64,000 nt of DNA, from the NCBI GenBank assembly GCA_034509495.1, contig CM067523.1, forward strand, positions 5,726,996 to 5,790,995. The letters run 5' to 3'. Numbering within the stretch: position 1 is the first letter of the stretch; the number at the start of each line of letters is the position of its first letter. Shown here piece after piece: positions 33,701 through 46,090 of the stretch. This stretch comes from Acestrorhynchus altus (lineage: Eukaryota > Chordata > Actinopteri > Characiformes > Acestrorhynchidae). Under the pieces are notes generated by a model. It worked only from the letters and a program-made list of their open reading frames with translations, did not search any database and was not told where the DNA came from. A program made the translations under genes and the position numbers.

Positions 33701-36700
33701 GTTCTACATTTAGTGGTCAGTAGGCAGCAAAGCATTTTGGTTGTTTTCATGTAAGTTAAAAGCAGAACTGGTGAGTTTTGTGGGTGGGTTTCTTTTTTGG
33801 CACAAGGGAGACACAGATTTCATTTTTTCAGAGCTGTGTTGATGCAAAATGGATGTCAGACATTTTATAGATCAGTGTTTTTCTCTCTATAGAGATAAAC
33901 CAAATAAGTTGTTGTAAATTCTTTATTTTTGTCTTCTCTATGATGGGTTAGAAAATGGTCATGAAAAAAATTAACAATGACTGCACTCATGTCCTGTACT
34001 AAAGCCCTTTTCTTTGCTTGGTACTGCAGATACAGCTATATGATTGATAATGTCATCCTCCTGATCACGGGCACTCTGCACCAGAGGGCTATCTCAGAGC
34101 TGGTGCCCAAATGCCATCCCCTGGGCAGCTTTGAACAGATGGAGGCGGTCAACATTGCTCAGACACCTGCTGAACTCTACAATGCCATTTTGGTTGATAC
34201 CCCACTAGGTGAGAGTTTTCATATGTTTGACTGTATGCTCATACTGATGACACCATATGTTAAGCAGACCTACATGACTGTCCTTCACCAGCTCTGCCTA
34301 AAGCTGGCAGTGTACTTCAAATGTAAATGACATGGTGGTAAGGCCTGGGCCGTATATCACAAAATACAATCAAAAATTGTACAAGATATTAAAAATGATC
34401 ATATTACAATACTGCATCTGCGGCAGAGGATAGGACTTTTGATATTTAATTAAAAAACCCAAATAATTACAGATTTTACTGTAGGAGCAGCATGACAACT
34501 TCATTTCACCTCAAACAACAGTCCATGTTGCTGACTCATTGAAATACATCCAAAAGTTCAACTTGTATAAAGAAAACCTTAATAATAAAAACATATTTTG
34601 TAGTCCTATCGCCCATCGCCCTAATTTTGGTTTGACTGTGTGGTGTTTGATTGTCCAGAGCTCCAAATCAATGCATTAATTGCTCTGAGACATTCATCCT
34701 GACTGTGATAGGTTATAATCGTGGCATAATTTGTTCCAAGACACCCAAACACCGCCTTCACTCTGCAGTACGTTTTAATCAGTCTGTGATACTTGATTGA
34801 GGAATAGTTCATTGCCTTTTTTAACTGCACTAAGTCAACTAAATGTCCTTCGCCTGTTTTTCCCAGCTGCTTTCTTCCAGGATTGCATCTCAGAGCAGGA
34901 TCTGGATGAGATGAACATTGAAATTATCCGTAACACCCTGTACAAGGTGAGGACTCATTTCGCAAGAAGGTTCTTCATAGGGGTGGGCAATAAAAGAATA
35001 TTTTATAGAGTCATGATCAATTGTAATTGTGAGATAGGGCAGGGAGACATCAATATTTATATCTAAATCTGGTTATAAACAGGCAGGATATGGGCTGAGG
35101 TGACACATCATTTATTTATTTATTTATGGCTCCCTCATTTTGCTCTGCTCTCAGCTTCTCCTCTACTTTGCTCACCAACACACCATGAAGGGGGCACAAG
35201 ACAGGGCTCTTGAATGAAGATGATCTACTTACATTTGATCTTCATTTCTTCTTCATACACACTAGGTTTAGCTATATTAAAAAGTCAAAGGAATTCATGG
35301 GGTGTCCTAATTTTATATTATACACATTATATATCGTATACTGTATTGTACAGGGGTTGGACAATGAAACTGAAACATCTGTCAGTTTAGTGTGGGAGGA
35401 TTCATGGCTAAATTGGAGCAGCCTGGTGGCCAATCTTCATTAATTGCACATTGCACCAGTAAGAGCAGAGAGTGGAGGTTCAATAAGCAGGGTAAGAGCA
35501 CAGTAAGAGCACAGTAACTGTGGACGCAAGAGGAAGCTGTCTGAAAGGGATGTTTGGGTGCTAACCCGGCTTGTATTAAAAAAATGTCATTCCCAAGACG
35601 AATTGACGCTGTATTGGCCGCAAAAGGAGGCCCTAGTACACCGTACTAATAAATTATTGTGGACTAAAACCAGGTGTTTCAGTTTCATTGTCCAACCCTT
35701 GTATTTCCCCATTCAGTTAAAGTATATCAGGATATGATTTTGTCTGCATCGTCCAGCCCTAATGTGATACATTTCTGAGTATATTGTGGATAACATCAGA
35801 GCTTAAAGAACACTGACCAGCTGCACATTTCATTAAAGACAGTGTAATAGTCCTTTTAATCTGAATGAAGTGCAGCACATTTTAAATTTAACTGGGAGAC
35901 TGATTTAATAACAGTTTTTAAGAGTCTGCTGCTACTGGTGCATTTTGTCTGTGTGACACACATTTTTGAGATATATATTATGAATCATGAAAATGTCTTT
36001 AAATGTCATGATATAATATTGTTACCATGTCGTCCACGCAGTTCCTCATATTCATAACATGCAGTCATGAGTAAGAGTCATTAAAAGTATTTCTAACTAA
36101 ACTGTGAATGACTGGTATTTTTGTTTAATTGTTTTTTCAGGCTTATCTCGAGGCCTTCTATAAATTCTGTTCCAATCTTGGTGGAACAACAGCTGATACA
36201 ATGTGCCCTATTTTGGAGGTAAGTTTTTTTGCTTATTGCTCCAAGGAGTGATAACATCTTTGAGATTTAAGGGTTTAACTGGTATGGCTTCATTAGTATT
36301 TCATTTGTGTTTGTTTAGTCATCCATAGTCCTTAGTATCTAACTGCTTCATCTGGCCAACATGACCAACATCCACTAATAATAAAGTTGAATAATAAAGC
36401 TGTAACAAATAAATCAGTGTTGGTCAGCTAACTGAAACAGTCATGAGATGCAGCCCACAGTCTGCAGTATATGTCCGAAAATATCCAAATCCTCAGTATT
36501 GGATTCAGAAAACTACTGTGTACAATTATGGTGAGCAGGAAAGCCTCAGAATGAACAACACATTAACCCTTGATGAATGTTCTGACACATTTAGGTTCTA
36601 ATTCTGTCAGCCAGGAACAGAAATCAATGGGCACAGGCTCAACGACACTGGACAGTTCATGAGGAGAGAAATGTACTTTACGTTCTAAGAGACTGTTCTT

Positions 36701-39048
36701 GTTTTGGTTTTTTTAGTTCGAGGCAGACAGGAGGGCCTTTATCATCACCATCAACTCATTTGGGACAGAGCTGTCTAAAGAGGACCGGGCTAAACTTTTC
36801 CCACACTGTGGAAAGCTTTATCCAGAGGGACTGGCCCAGCTGGCACGTGCTGATGACTATGAACAGGTCAAAGCTGTGGCTGATTATTATCCTGTAAGTA
36901 GCCACTAGTAGGAATATTTCAGAAACAGATTGTGATCGCTTGTGCCCTGAACACTGTTCCAGCTGCACTCCAGTGCCAGAAATTCCAGTTTTCATTGAAT
37001 ATTGGAGTGCAGCCTGTAAACAGCTCAGCATATGATTGATAGCAGTAGTACAGAGTATGAACTTTTGAATTTATTTTTGAGATAATAAAAAAATCATGTA
37101 TAATCATGAACATCTGCCATGCAATTATATGTTCGAGTTTAATTTATAAGGAGCTTTTCTTTACCTGTTTAAAGGGTATTCAGTGTTATTGCTAGTGGAC
37201 TTTTATGATCATATTTGGTGCATATTCTGACTTACTCACAGGCACGTGAAGCTCCTAACACATAAATTACTCATTGAACTCAGCAGTAATGACACTACAC
37301 CATGCCAGGTAGAGTGCAGGTCCAGCTACAAGCCAACAGTTTTTACTGTCTCTCTCCAATAGAGCCTGGCTGCAGACTTGCATCATCAGCCTGGTGCACT
37401 CTTAGCCTCAGTGACTTTACATGCCCATGTGCTCTCTGCCACAAGGATAGAAGCTGCACAGTGGCATGGCACCATTCGGCCATTTCTGTTTAACGAGTCG
37501 AAATTATTCAGAATCCGCCAAAGATGCATTTGGTGCATCTTAACTTTTGTTTTATTGATTATAGCTTATGAAATCAGAGATACAGTACCCCAAATTATTG
37601 GAATATTTTTCAGGTGTACAGGAGGACTACATTTAATCACTAGAAACACTTTAATCCTTTTATACCGTTCTTTAGTTTTAAGTCAGTTCAAGTTAGAATT
37701 CTTGAGGTAAGTGTTTCAGCATTTGTCTTACACAAAACCACGTATACACAGTACATGCATAACCCCAAGATGCCACATTGATGTTAAACTCTTGCCAGTA
37801 AATCACTGTTGAATAAGGTACACTCTGTTTTTCTCAGGAATACAAGCTCCTTTTTGAGGGTGCTGGTAGTAACCCAGGAGACAAAACACTGGAGGATCGC
37901 TTCTTTGAGCATGAGGTGAGCATGAGGATGGCTGACAGAGAGAAGGGGAGCAAGTTTACTTGGCTTTTTACTTGGTAGATTTGAAAGAGAAATTTGACAC
38001 AGTGACAATTGGAGTGTAAGAAAATATAAACTTGAGTATCATGATATGTTTTCCAATTTTGGATCAATACAGTCTTTATTTTTAATTACATAGTGTACAA
38101 ATTGGTGGCAGACAGTGGTTTATTTTGTGTTGTGTTTAAACACTGACTGCTAGATTGCAGTGTTGTGGGTTTTCGGAACCCAGTGTTGTACATTTACTCA
38201 AATTTTATGCATAAAAGGTAGTGTTTTTACACTGTGACAGTTTTTTATTATTTAATTTGCACATTTTACAACCTGGTAGCTTACGTAAAGTGTTGCATTG
38301 TACTATTTAGAGAATGAGTGACAGTCCCCCTCAACAATATTACCACCCCTTGGCTGTAAAAGTTTCTGGGAATGGTTAGAGATAAGACCTGTTGTCAGAA
38401 TTATATTGACCAGCAAAAGCAACATGTGACTTTCAGTGAAGGAGGTCCTCATATGGCTTCATGTCCCTCTTTGCAAAGGCCCTTTAAGGCTGGTGGCTTT
38501 CATTAAAAACAAGCTGTTGCAGAGCTCAATGACTGTTTATTCATTTGGTCTCACTCTGTGCACACCTGCTTTGCTGGAATTAAAACGTCAGCCACACTGG
38601 CCCTTTCCGGAAAAGATTGGACACCCCTGGTTTAAGTGATTAGTGGAACAACATTAGTCTCTGTTTATTGCAGCAAGCCATTTGATACTGAATATTAGTC
38701 CACTTGATCCTTTGTGAAGCCTGCAGCCAAAGAAAATAAACAGTATTGTTGGTCCTTCTGAATGCCAAAAATCACTTTGCCTTCACTGCATGATGAAACT
38801 CCCAAAATATGAATTTCATTCTTGAGCTTAAGGTCATGAACTGTTGTTGATTGACCTTCCTGACCTTGTTTTTTTATCGTCTGCAGGTGAAGCTGAATAA
38901 ACTTGCTTTCCTTAATCAGTTCCACTTCAGCGTGTTCTATGCATATGTGAAGCTGAAGGAGCAGGAATGCCGAAACATTGTGTGGATCGCAGAGTGTATC
39001 GCCCAGAGGCACCGTGCTAAGATTGACAACTATATCCCCATTTTCTAA
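30728..39048 (+). CDS. atp6v0d1: V-type H+-ATPase V0 subunit d1
   Basis: Eight exons with consistent GT-AG junctions and phases: 30728-30854, 33318-33489, 34030-34208, 34867-34946, 36141-36218, 36717-36893, 37838-37915, 38887-39048. They total 1053 nt and 350 residues; the human protein is 351. The reading starts MPFSELYFNVDNGYLEGLVR and ends RHRAKIDNYIPIF. It is strongly conserved along its whole length, for example ITYSYMIDNVILLITGTLHQ and FEADRRAFIITINSFGTELS. Subunit d caps the membrane c-ring and links it to the rotating central stalk (D/F subunits), so proton pumping in endosomes, lysosomes and secretory vesicles depends on it. There is no signal peptide or membrane segment, as is normal for d. 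The ubiquitous d1 isoform is supported by sequence and by the AGRP/HSD11B2 neighbourhood. Introns carry several mobile-element remnants. Confidence 0.97.
31575..32690 (+). repeat. Three diverged copies of a ~150-bp unit in atp6v0d1 intron 1
   Basis: The core GGTTCTTCTAAGCAGC followed by GCCTAGCAC and CTGAAAATGA appears near 31592, 31948 and 32613. Each is preceded by a CAGCAGCC or CCAGCAGA word and an AT-rich block with TCAAAGCTT or TCATAGCTT. Confidence 0.6.
32195..32375 (+). repeat. Direct repeat shared between atp6v0d1 introns 1 and 5
   Basis: AAAGTTGAATAATAAAGCTG, then TAACAA, CAGTCATGAGATGCA and a TCCAAA(A)ATA..CCAAA(T)CCTCAG(T/C) block recur in the same order at 36355-36510. The intron 1 copy has a small insertion. 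Confidence 0.7.
34345..34625. repeat. Decayed DNA-element fragment in atp6v0d1 intron 3
   Basis: It begins GGCCTGGGCCGTATATCAC and ends ATCGCCCATCGCCCTAA. The ends are rough inverted repeats of the common teleost GGGCTGGGCGATAT type. Confidence 0.4.
34976..35764. mobile_element. Older GGGCTGGACGAT-type element interrupted by a Tc1 MITE
   Basis: The left end TAGGGGTGGGCAATA and the reverse complement of the right end, TTAGGGCTGGACGATG, are similar. Between them lies the complete Tc1-type MITE at 35351-35701, so the outer element looks older. No target duplication could be confirmed for the outer element. Confidence 0.45.
35351..35701 (+). mobile_element. Tc1-type non-autonomous element, 351 bp, in atp6v0d1 intron 4
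   Basis: Near-perfect terminal inverted repeats: CAGGGGTTGGACAATGAAAC at the left, continuing TGAAACA, and its complement at the right (CAAGGG..). They are flanked by TA on both sides (35349-35350, 35702-35703), the Tc1/mariner target duplication. The interior keeps a fragment, RKLSERDVWVLTRLVLKK, like the helix-turn-helix of a Tc1 transposase. It is therefore an internally deleted derivative of an autonomous parent, not an unrelated MITE. Confidence 0.88.
36355..36510 (+). repeat. Second copy of the intron 1/intron 5 direct repeat
   Basis: Partner of 32195-32375; the order of matching blocks is conserved and it lies in intron 5 of the same gene. Confidence 0.7.
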
Positions 39049-41050
39049 TGGCTGACTCTTCAATTAGCCTAATTTCCTTCTTTGTCTCAAATCGTCGTTC
39101 ACCACCGTTTATTTATAAGTACTGTACATTTTAATTATTTTTTGTAACACGATTTTTCTCTGTATGACCCCTAATGTAAGTCTGAAACTGTGGCAGAGAT
39201 TTTCCCAGCTTGTGGTTGTTTTTTTGTTTTTTAACCCAGTGGCTCCTGAGCATGGTCTAGGAGAATGCCCTCTCCTGTACATTTCAGTGGTTTCTTACTC
39301 AGGAATTCAGGAAGGTCTTGTAAAAATCTGCTGATAAGCTGAATCTGGTGAGTTGGTGAGAGTGAACGCTGAAATGTGCAGGGTAGGGGTCCTCCAGGAG
39401 CAGAGTTGGGAACCAGGGCTTTAAACCATCTTGGATCAAATTGTGGGACTCTCTACACATCCATATGGTACTGAGTTATTGGAACTTACCATAAAGCATA
39501 CAGGATACAGACCCTCCACCCTCTCCCCTATTTTGTTACCACATCTGTGTCTGCCTCACCTTTTGTCCCAACTAACAGGTTTCTAGTTGGAGTATACAGA
39601 CCTGTGCTTGTCATGTCGTAGTTGGCGATAAACCCATGTTGGTAAACCTGAAGTCTAAGGAATTTGAATAGAATTTTGGAGAATATCTGCTTACATACCC
39701 TTTTGGTGTGCGTTAATATTCAATGCTCAATGTTTTGTCTTGTGCACATCGTTATGATGCCGTATTCAGACTGTTCAGGTACATTCATAGGCGAAAAATG
39801 TACACAGGATAAAGCATATCAGCTTGGACCATTGTTCTTTACCATGGGTGTGATGGCAGCACTTCATTTTTCCTATAGAAAAGCACTGCTTTGACACAGA
39901 TTTCCTTATATGGGCATTACGCTTGCAACGAATCATTGACATATTCTTACAGGTCTGCTGACCAAAAAATGTATGTTCTCTGAGCAAGTCCTGACCTTGT
40001 AGGACTTTCATACATTCTTATAAATAAAGGTGTTTCAAAGGATTCTTTGTACAGTGCCATAAAAGAACCTTACATACTTACAGACATGGTTCTTCAGGGA
40101 ACCAAAGTAGTTCTTCTATTCTATGGCATCAAGCAGTGAACCTCTTGCAGCACCTTTTTTTTTAAGAGTTTACATTATATGAGTGGATTCTGGAGTCTTT
40201 CTGCTGATACCTGACACCATTCAGTAGAGAATCTCCAGCGTGGGTAAATCCACCTCTAACCCTGAAATGAAGTATGTTGGACATAGAAGTGTTCAGAGTC
40301 CTGCATGAACTACTAATTAACACATTCCATTTTTGTAACGGTGTGCAGCTAGCTTATTAAATGATTTTCCCCACATCTAAAATGATTAATTAAAGCCCCA
40401 TTCCTTTGTAAAGCCCAATCATCTTTAGAGTCCAACCCTTATTCAGCTATTAAAATATATTTGGGGAATTGGGGTTGGGGGAGAGAACAAACAGAAAAAG
40501 TGTTTCTCTTTGTTGTGTGGATGCCTGATTCTGTATTTGCTGCTGACGTCTGTGTAAACCGTGCTTTTTTGTTTTTTGTAAATTAGTGATGAAATAGTGC
40601 AAGAGTAACTTATGGTGTAGATCAGATTTTATGAATAAGAAATTACAGTTGTTAAAGGTCAGACCGTATATATGAATATATCTTGATTTAAGACCGGACC
40701 TTGTGTTCAGGCATTTCATGCTGTATAAATTGTTGCTGTAACAATTTTGCTTATGTTGTGTTATAAATACAAATATATATACAATACAGTCTATGGAACA
40801 TTTGTTTCTGAATCCGTGTGTTTTTTTTCTTCCCAATTTACCACTTTATTTGGAAGTGCCAATTAGCCAAGCCTGTTAGGACTCTCCTATCACGTACGAT
40901 GGTCAAAAATGAGCAGGGTGAAGAAAAGTACATGCTTTCTCCAATGCATGTGAAGCCAACCACCACCTACCCACCTTGAGAGAGCATGACCAATTTTGAT
41001 CTCTGCTGATGGCAAGCGGCATGACCTGGGATTTGAACCTGCAAATGACT
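39049..41050. other. atp6v0d1 3' UTR/flank with dispersed repeats
   Basis: Contains a MITE relative of 21883-22055 (39235-39425), a GGTTCTTC-type short repeat (40015-40172, with an AATAAA near 40023 on the + strand) and a tRNA-like SINE fragment (40840-41047, minus). No additional gene recognised. The true poly(A) site of atp6v0d1 cannot be chosen by eye. Confidence 0.45.
40840..41047 (-). mobile_element. tRNA-derived SINE fragment
   Basis: On the minus strand GGTTCAAATCCCAGGTCATG resembles a polymerase III box B and its flank. A similar GTTCAAATCCCAGGTCATAC stands at 58195-58275. An A-box was not confidently identified. Confidence 0.45.
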
Positions 41051-41639
41051 TATGTTTCACACTCGCTGTGCATGTGATGTAAGCAAATATGGGCCTTATG
41101 GCTTTACCCGAGTGTATATACGATATAAGTTTGTCTCGTTGCTCATGCCTTTCATTCTAACTCATGCTGTTGTGTTGGTAGTATCCACAAGGGTCTCATC
41201 AATGTATTGTGCTCCATATTGGACGTGGATATTACCATAGCACGATGGTGGTGGTAGTGGACAGAAATAGGTGCACCACTTACATGAAGGATTTCACCCA
41301 ACAATTCCAGCAGGGGGCAGTCCTACTCATGCACATGTGGATAAGGAGGGGCATGTGGAAGACAACATACAAACAAGTAGGGATTGCAGAGAAACAGCTG
41401 AAGAGGGTAAGATCAGAGGGAAACCAGGGTCGCTACTTTGGCAACTTGTGTGCGTCAAGTGTGCGGGGGACAGCATTCAAGGGATGTTGCCTGACTGAGC
41501 AGTAATGTGTAAATTTAGAATAATTTATTGTTGATGGTAAGTCCCAGATATCTGTCCACTGGCTTGATAAGGTCAGCAACCCTCTCACTGTTTGCCACTG
41601 ATGAACTGATGAACAACATGAACTGCACTATATGTACAT

Positions 41640-41730
41640 GTAGATAGACATTATATAGATAGATACAGTAGACAGAGATAGAGAGAGAGAGAGACAGAGA
41701 GAGAGGTGTGTGTGTGTGTGTGTGTGTGTT
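41640..41730. repeat. GATA/GAGA/(GT)n compound microsatellite
   Basis: AGATAGACA, then AGAGAGAGAGAGACAGAGAG, then about 12 GT units. Confidence 0.85.
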
Positions 41731-41931
41731 TGCATGCTATTCTAATCAGCTAAAGAAACTTAAAGGAAATTAATCTTTATTTTTATTCTGTTATCATAGT
41801 TATTATTCTTGCTTTCTCCACTATCCTTGTTAGGTTGACGGAGGATCCCGGAGTCTACACAGAATCATTGGGCAAAACACAGGAATAGCCCCAGGCCACG
41901 GAGCAAGTTCATCCCAGGTTACCACACACAC

Positions 41932-41995
41932 TCAATCAATCAATCAATCAATCAGTCAGTCAGTCCGTCAGTCAGTCAGTCAGTCAGTCAGTCAG

Positions 41996-42062
<67 letters not shown>
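41932..42062. repeat. (AATC)n-(AGTC)n-(CA)n compound microsatellite
   Basis: Three simple repeats follow one another with no spacer: TCAA to 41955, GTCA to 41998, CA to 42062. Confidence 0.95.
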
Positions 42063-42064
<2 letters not shown>

Positions 42065-42539
42065 GCCTGTTCCTCTACTGTGTGCATTTTTTGAGGTAGA
42101 AGAAAACTGAACACAGTGAGAACACACAAGCCTAAGTGCTCACAGAGGTCAAATCCACAGCCACAGGCCCCTGGAGCAGGGCAGAACACAAGCTACCTGC
42201 TGCACTATTGTGCCACTTTTTTCATTGATTAACTGATTAATATTTGAATTATAGATTGTTTATAAAGTACTAACTCTGACCAACCAGCAGAGGGCACCAA
42301 GGCCTCAGTCATATTCAGACACATCAGCAGTACCACTGTAAGTCATGTGGTAATGAAATTCACATGAAAAAATGTCCATTATCTGTCTGACACAACCATT
42401 AAACACGAGCCATGAGTTACAAGTTACAGTTAGCGTTACATGTACCCGAGTAAATTGGCATGTATTCCTCCAGTGAATATTCAGAGAACACCTTTACTTC
42501 AACCCAAGTAGATTTTGAGTAATATTGTGTATTCCTCAC

Positions 42540-42542
42540 CAC

Positions 42543-42587
<45 letters not shown>

Positions 42588-42602
42588 AACACACACACAA
42601 AA
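42540..42602. repeat. (CA)n interrupted microsatellite
   Basis: CA run with ACAAACAC interruptions, abutting the dispersed repeat at 42605. Confidence 0.9.
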
Positions 42603-42604
42603 CG

Positions 42605-43022
42605 CTTGTGTGCAAAATCACTACTCCAAAAGGTTCTGAAGGCAGAGCTATCCCTGAAGCAGAGCAATTGCCATTGTTAGAGAATTAAAATTCTTCTTTA
42701 GTATAGTGGAATTGAAGACATGACTCTTAGTGTGACACTGTCAAATGTAAATGTCCTGCTACTCTCTCTACTTGCACATGGTAAAGGTAAGCTTGGATAG
42801 AAGCTGTGGAATGCTGCCTTGGAGGCAGGTAGTTTTCTGAAAATCCAACAACATATAAAATAAATTCTCACAAACAACAAAATCTCGAACTAACCTACAC
42901 TCATTTCATGCAGTGCATCCACATATAAAGCTCTGAGAAGCAGATACATGTTTCTAAAGCTGTTCTGCCTCTAAGGCAGCACTGCCTACAGAAGTGATTT
43001 GAGTAGTGATTTTGCATGCAAG
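42605..43022. mobile_element. Inverted-repeat dispersed element, copy 2
   Basis: The left end TGTGTGCAAAATCACTACTC and the reverse complement of the right end (CATGCAAAATCACTACTC) are inverted repeats of about 60 bp. The interior matches the 25130-25690 copy (GGATAGAAGCTGTGGAATGC, GCTCTGAGAAGCAGATA). It is a short non-autonomous element of unknown class. Confidence 0.65.
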
Positions 43023-44940
43023 CCCCAAAAGGACAGAATGTGATTATTTTGGATTATTAATGACAATATAAAGCAAACATGTTTTGTATTCACATTTTAT
43101 TTTGGTCATTTTTACTCCTGATTTGACCTTGTTCTGTAAATCCAAAAGGTCAGTTACACCCAGATGGTAAACTTCTGGTTACTTACTTTTGAATGAATTT
43201 TTATTTGTAATACCTTATTGAGGTTTATTATTCTGTTACACTGGTAACATAATCAGTGCTACTGTGTGGTTGGTCACACCACTGATTTTAGAGTTTTAGA
43301 CCGAAATGACTCCAAAATAACAAACTTAAGTGTCTTTGCTGACAGGACTGGTACAAACACTAGAACATCTTGACAGGTCGTGCCATCAGTAAAATGTGCT
43401 TTAGAAACAAAGGGGTTATTATTATTTTGGGTAGATTGAAGTACTCCGGGTAGTTCCTTTGTGTTGGCAAGTATCAGCTGCAGGTTGTGTGGGCGAGACG
43501 TATTGCATGCCAGCTGGCAGAGAGTGGGGTGTCTGTCAAATCATATCAAAACAACACAAAAAAGTGTTTACATAAGTTTTGGCACCTCCATTTGCTTCCA
43601 AAGAGATGAATTGACATATTAAGTAAGCAGTGTCTCCTGCGTTTAATCTGCCAATCTACGCATTGGTAAGAATGATAGGACACATTCTCACGGTGTGTAG
43701 CTACATATGTTTTTTGACACCATGGGACACTGTGTTGTGTTTTTCTTGTTCATAAAGGGACTAATTAGGGGTCCAAGCACTGATGCTATTAGTTTTCTCC
43801 CTTATAATGGAGTGAACAGACCAAACCTTAAGTCATACGAACATGAAACTTGGTCAACAGGTAGTAGCCCCTCCCAATACTCAGGCACATAAGCTCAGCC
43901 CGATTGGTCTGATGGTGGCACTAGACATAAGCATCAAACTTCGAGGTCCATGTATTCCTCCCTGTATGACAGAGACAAAATCTTTTCCACTGATTACTTG
44001 CCCCATATAACGTCACCCCTTGATTTTGAGCTCATTTGCATAATATGTAAAATGACCCCTTTTTAAGCACAAATTATTTTTTTGGAGGTTGGGGAGGTTA
44101 GGTCAGGGCTGCTTATGACATTTTTATGGTTTTATGTGCCAAAGCCAGTCCAAGTTAATTTTTAAGGTTGTTACTGTGCAACTTTATTGTTAATGTAAAA
44201 GTTTGTTGTGACTGACTTTTACATAACTGGTCAAGACTGTCCAACATCCATGTTTAATAGAAAAACTCTTTGGGTAGCCATTAACATGCTTCTGGAGGAA
44301 TCCTGGTACAATATTTGACTTGTAGGCTTGACTTCGCAGATTTGGTGTTCAGTTAAATTAGTTAGTTTCCTGGCACAGACCCAATCTTTTAAGGTAGATT
44401 AGGGGGTTTTGTTGAAAATTATTTTTTATTATAATAATTGTATCATTATTATTATTGTAAAATTATAAAATTTTATTAAAACCAAAAAATTCCACCTGTA
44501 ACATACAGCACTTCTTTTATAGCCACTGGCCAAAACACATGAATTCAGAGGGCTGGTCACACAGGGGAGTGCAAGAGAGAGAAGGACTCATAAATTCATG
44601 ATTTGAACATCTCTCATAACTACCATCACAATCAGCTCAACTGTAAAATGGCCCATTCAAAGCCAATATAGAATAAAAGACACTCAAAACAGAACCCCCA
44701 TGCCCCCCACCAGTTGAGCTTAGGGTCTTACTTATTTTAACTAATGGATGCACAGCATGTGATATTCAGGCATGCCATAAGCTCTCCTTTCAATGCCGAA
44801 AAATGATCAAATTAAGAAAGGAATGTTCTGGAATTTTGCAGTTCCAACAAGTTGTAGCACTAATTAGACCTTGTCCTGAGCTGTGATTGGATGGATAGTT
44901 AATATACATTTGCTGTGTCAGTTCTTACTAGCCCATAAGA
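43023..44940. other. Intergenic with dispersed repeat of the GGTCCAAGCAC type (copy 2)
   Basis: The segment 43745-44080 is the reverse-orientation relative of 18705-19325 (CAGACCAAACCTTAAGTCAT, CATGAAACTTGGTCAACAGG). The remainder is AT-rich without a recognised gene. Confidence 0.45.
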
Positions 44941-44984
44941 AGGTACTACACACTTCATAAAATGATCTATGGTACCAAGGGATT

Positions 44985-45335
44985 GCTCCCACCACCATGC
45001 TTAACAGTTGTACAGTGTTACAAATATTAAGTTGTTGGTCCACAATGACATACCTCTGGTCCTTGTGGCCAAACAACTCAATATTTGTCTCTGGCCATAA
45101 AACTTTCCTTCAGACTGAGAGATGTAAATCTGATTGTAGATGGTTACACTGGTGTTCCAACAGGTTGTTCTTAAACATCCAGACCAGTTTTCTGTCAGCT
45201 GAGGGTGACAATTCAGGTCTTCTTCCACAGAAGTGGCCACATGTTTCAGGGGCCTGGTGGAGACAACCAACAAATCCATGTGGGGAGGCATAGTGCTCAG
45301 CACCAAGATCAACAGTTTGTTGTAATGCATCACAC
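44985..45335 (-). pseudogene. Tc1-like transposase relic (minus strand)
   Basis: Minus-strand frames show GRRPELSPSADRKLVWMFKN, the helix-turn-helix part, and, frame-broken, a KFYGQ.. / LATRTRGMSLW stretch that corresponds to the W-SDE--F-LFG-----YVWR region. HGGGS-like codons follow at the left edge. Parts are missing between these blocks, so this is a decayed, internally deleted copy. Confidence 0.65.
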
Positions 45336-45640
45336 ATCCAGAAGGCCTTCTGTCATGGTGTGGGGTGCAATTTTGTAAAATGCCAGATCAACTTTGGTCT
45401 TCATTACAAGCACTTTGATACCCCAACAATACGTTAATGAGGTCCTGTAACCAGTGGCCTACACACAATATGGTGCACACAGGACAATGCTCGTCCACAT
45501 ACTGCTGCCATCTTTCAAAACACAGATACTGTTCCATGGCCAGTCACATCACCCGACCTATCCCCTGATTAGATGCACTATCAACATCAACCTCCCCGTT
45601 GCAAAATCTGAAGGCACCGAGTGAGAATATTCAAGATGAA
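45318..45640 (+). pseudogene. Second Tc1/mariner transposase relic (plus strand)
   Basis: The plus strand reads SVMVWGAIL with a stop, LVFITS, PQQYVNEVL, then in another frame QDNARPHTAAIFQNT and SPDLSPD. These are the central and third catalytic-carboxylate regions of a Tc1/mariner DDE transposase, with stops and frameshifts. It faces the opposite way to the relic on its left, which it abuts or slightly overlaps. Confidence 0.7.
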
Positions 45641-45959
45641 TGGGATGGATTATCACTGGACATCATTAGGAACAATATTTCTGGCATGTTACATTATACC
45701 CAAGACCATACTAAGATACAAATACTGTATGTGTAGCTCTGACCCATATCAGTCTAAACTTTCAATTGTTTATTATTCCTGGTCATCCTTATCTTCCATT
45801 CAAATACCATGGCAGTCCGACACATCCTTCTGGGTGCAACTAGTTGTGCAACTATTTTTTGATGATGGCTGTACGGTGTTACCCAGTTTTGGCCCAGAAA
45901 AAGAACAGTTCCATCCTCTGTGCCATGTACCAGTTCCACTGGCAGCAAATTAGCCACAG

Positions 45960-46090
45960 AACGTGATGCTCACACCACCATGCCTAACAGTTGGAACAGT
46001 ATTTAGAGAAGTAAAGGTCCTCCAAACATACCTCTGGTCATTGTGGCCAAATAACTCAATATTTATCTCTGGCCATAAAACATTGCTTTC
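45960..46090 (-). repeat. Third Tc1 fragment, diverged duplicate of 44990-45115
   Basis: CACCACCATGCCTAACAGTT.. CATACCTCTGGTCATTGTGG.. CTCAATATTTATCTCTGGCC repeats the sequence at 44993-45110 with substitutions. It is in the same orientation, about 970 bp further right. Confidence 0.65.

Noticed and set aside
33977..34330. 117-codon ORF as a separate gene
   Set aside because: It is exon 3 of atp6v0d1 extended into flanking introns.
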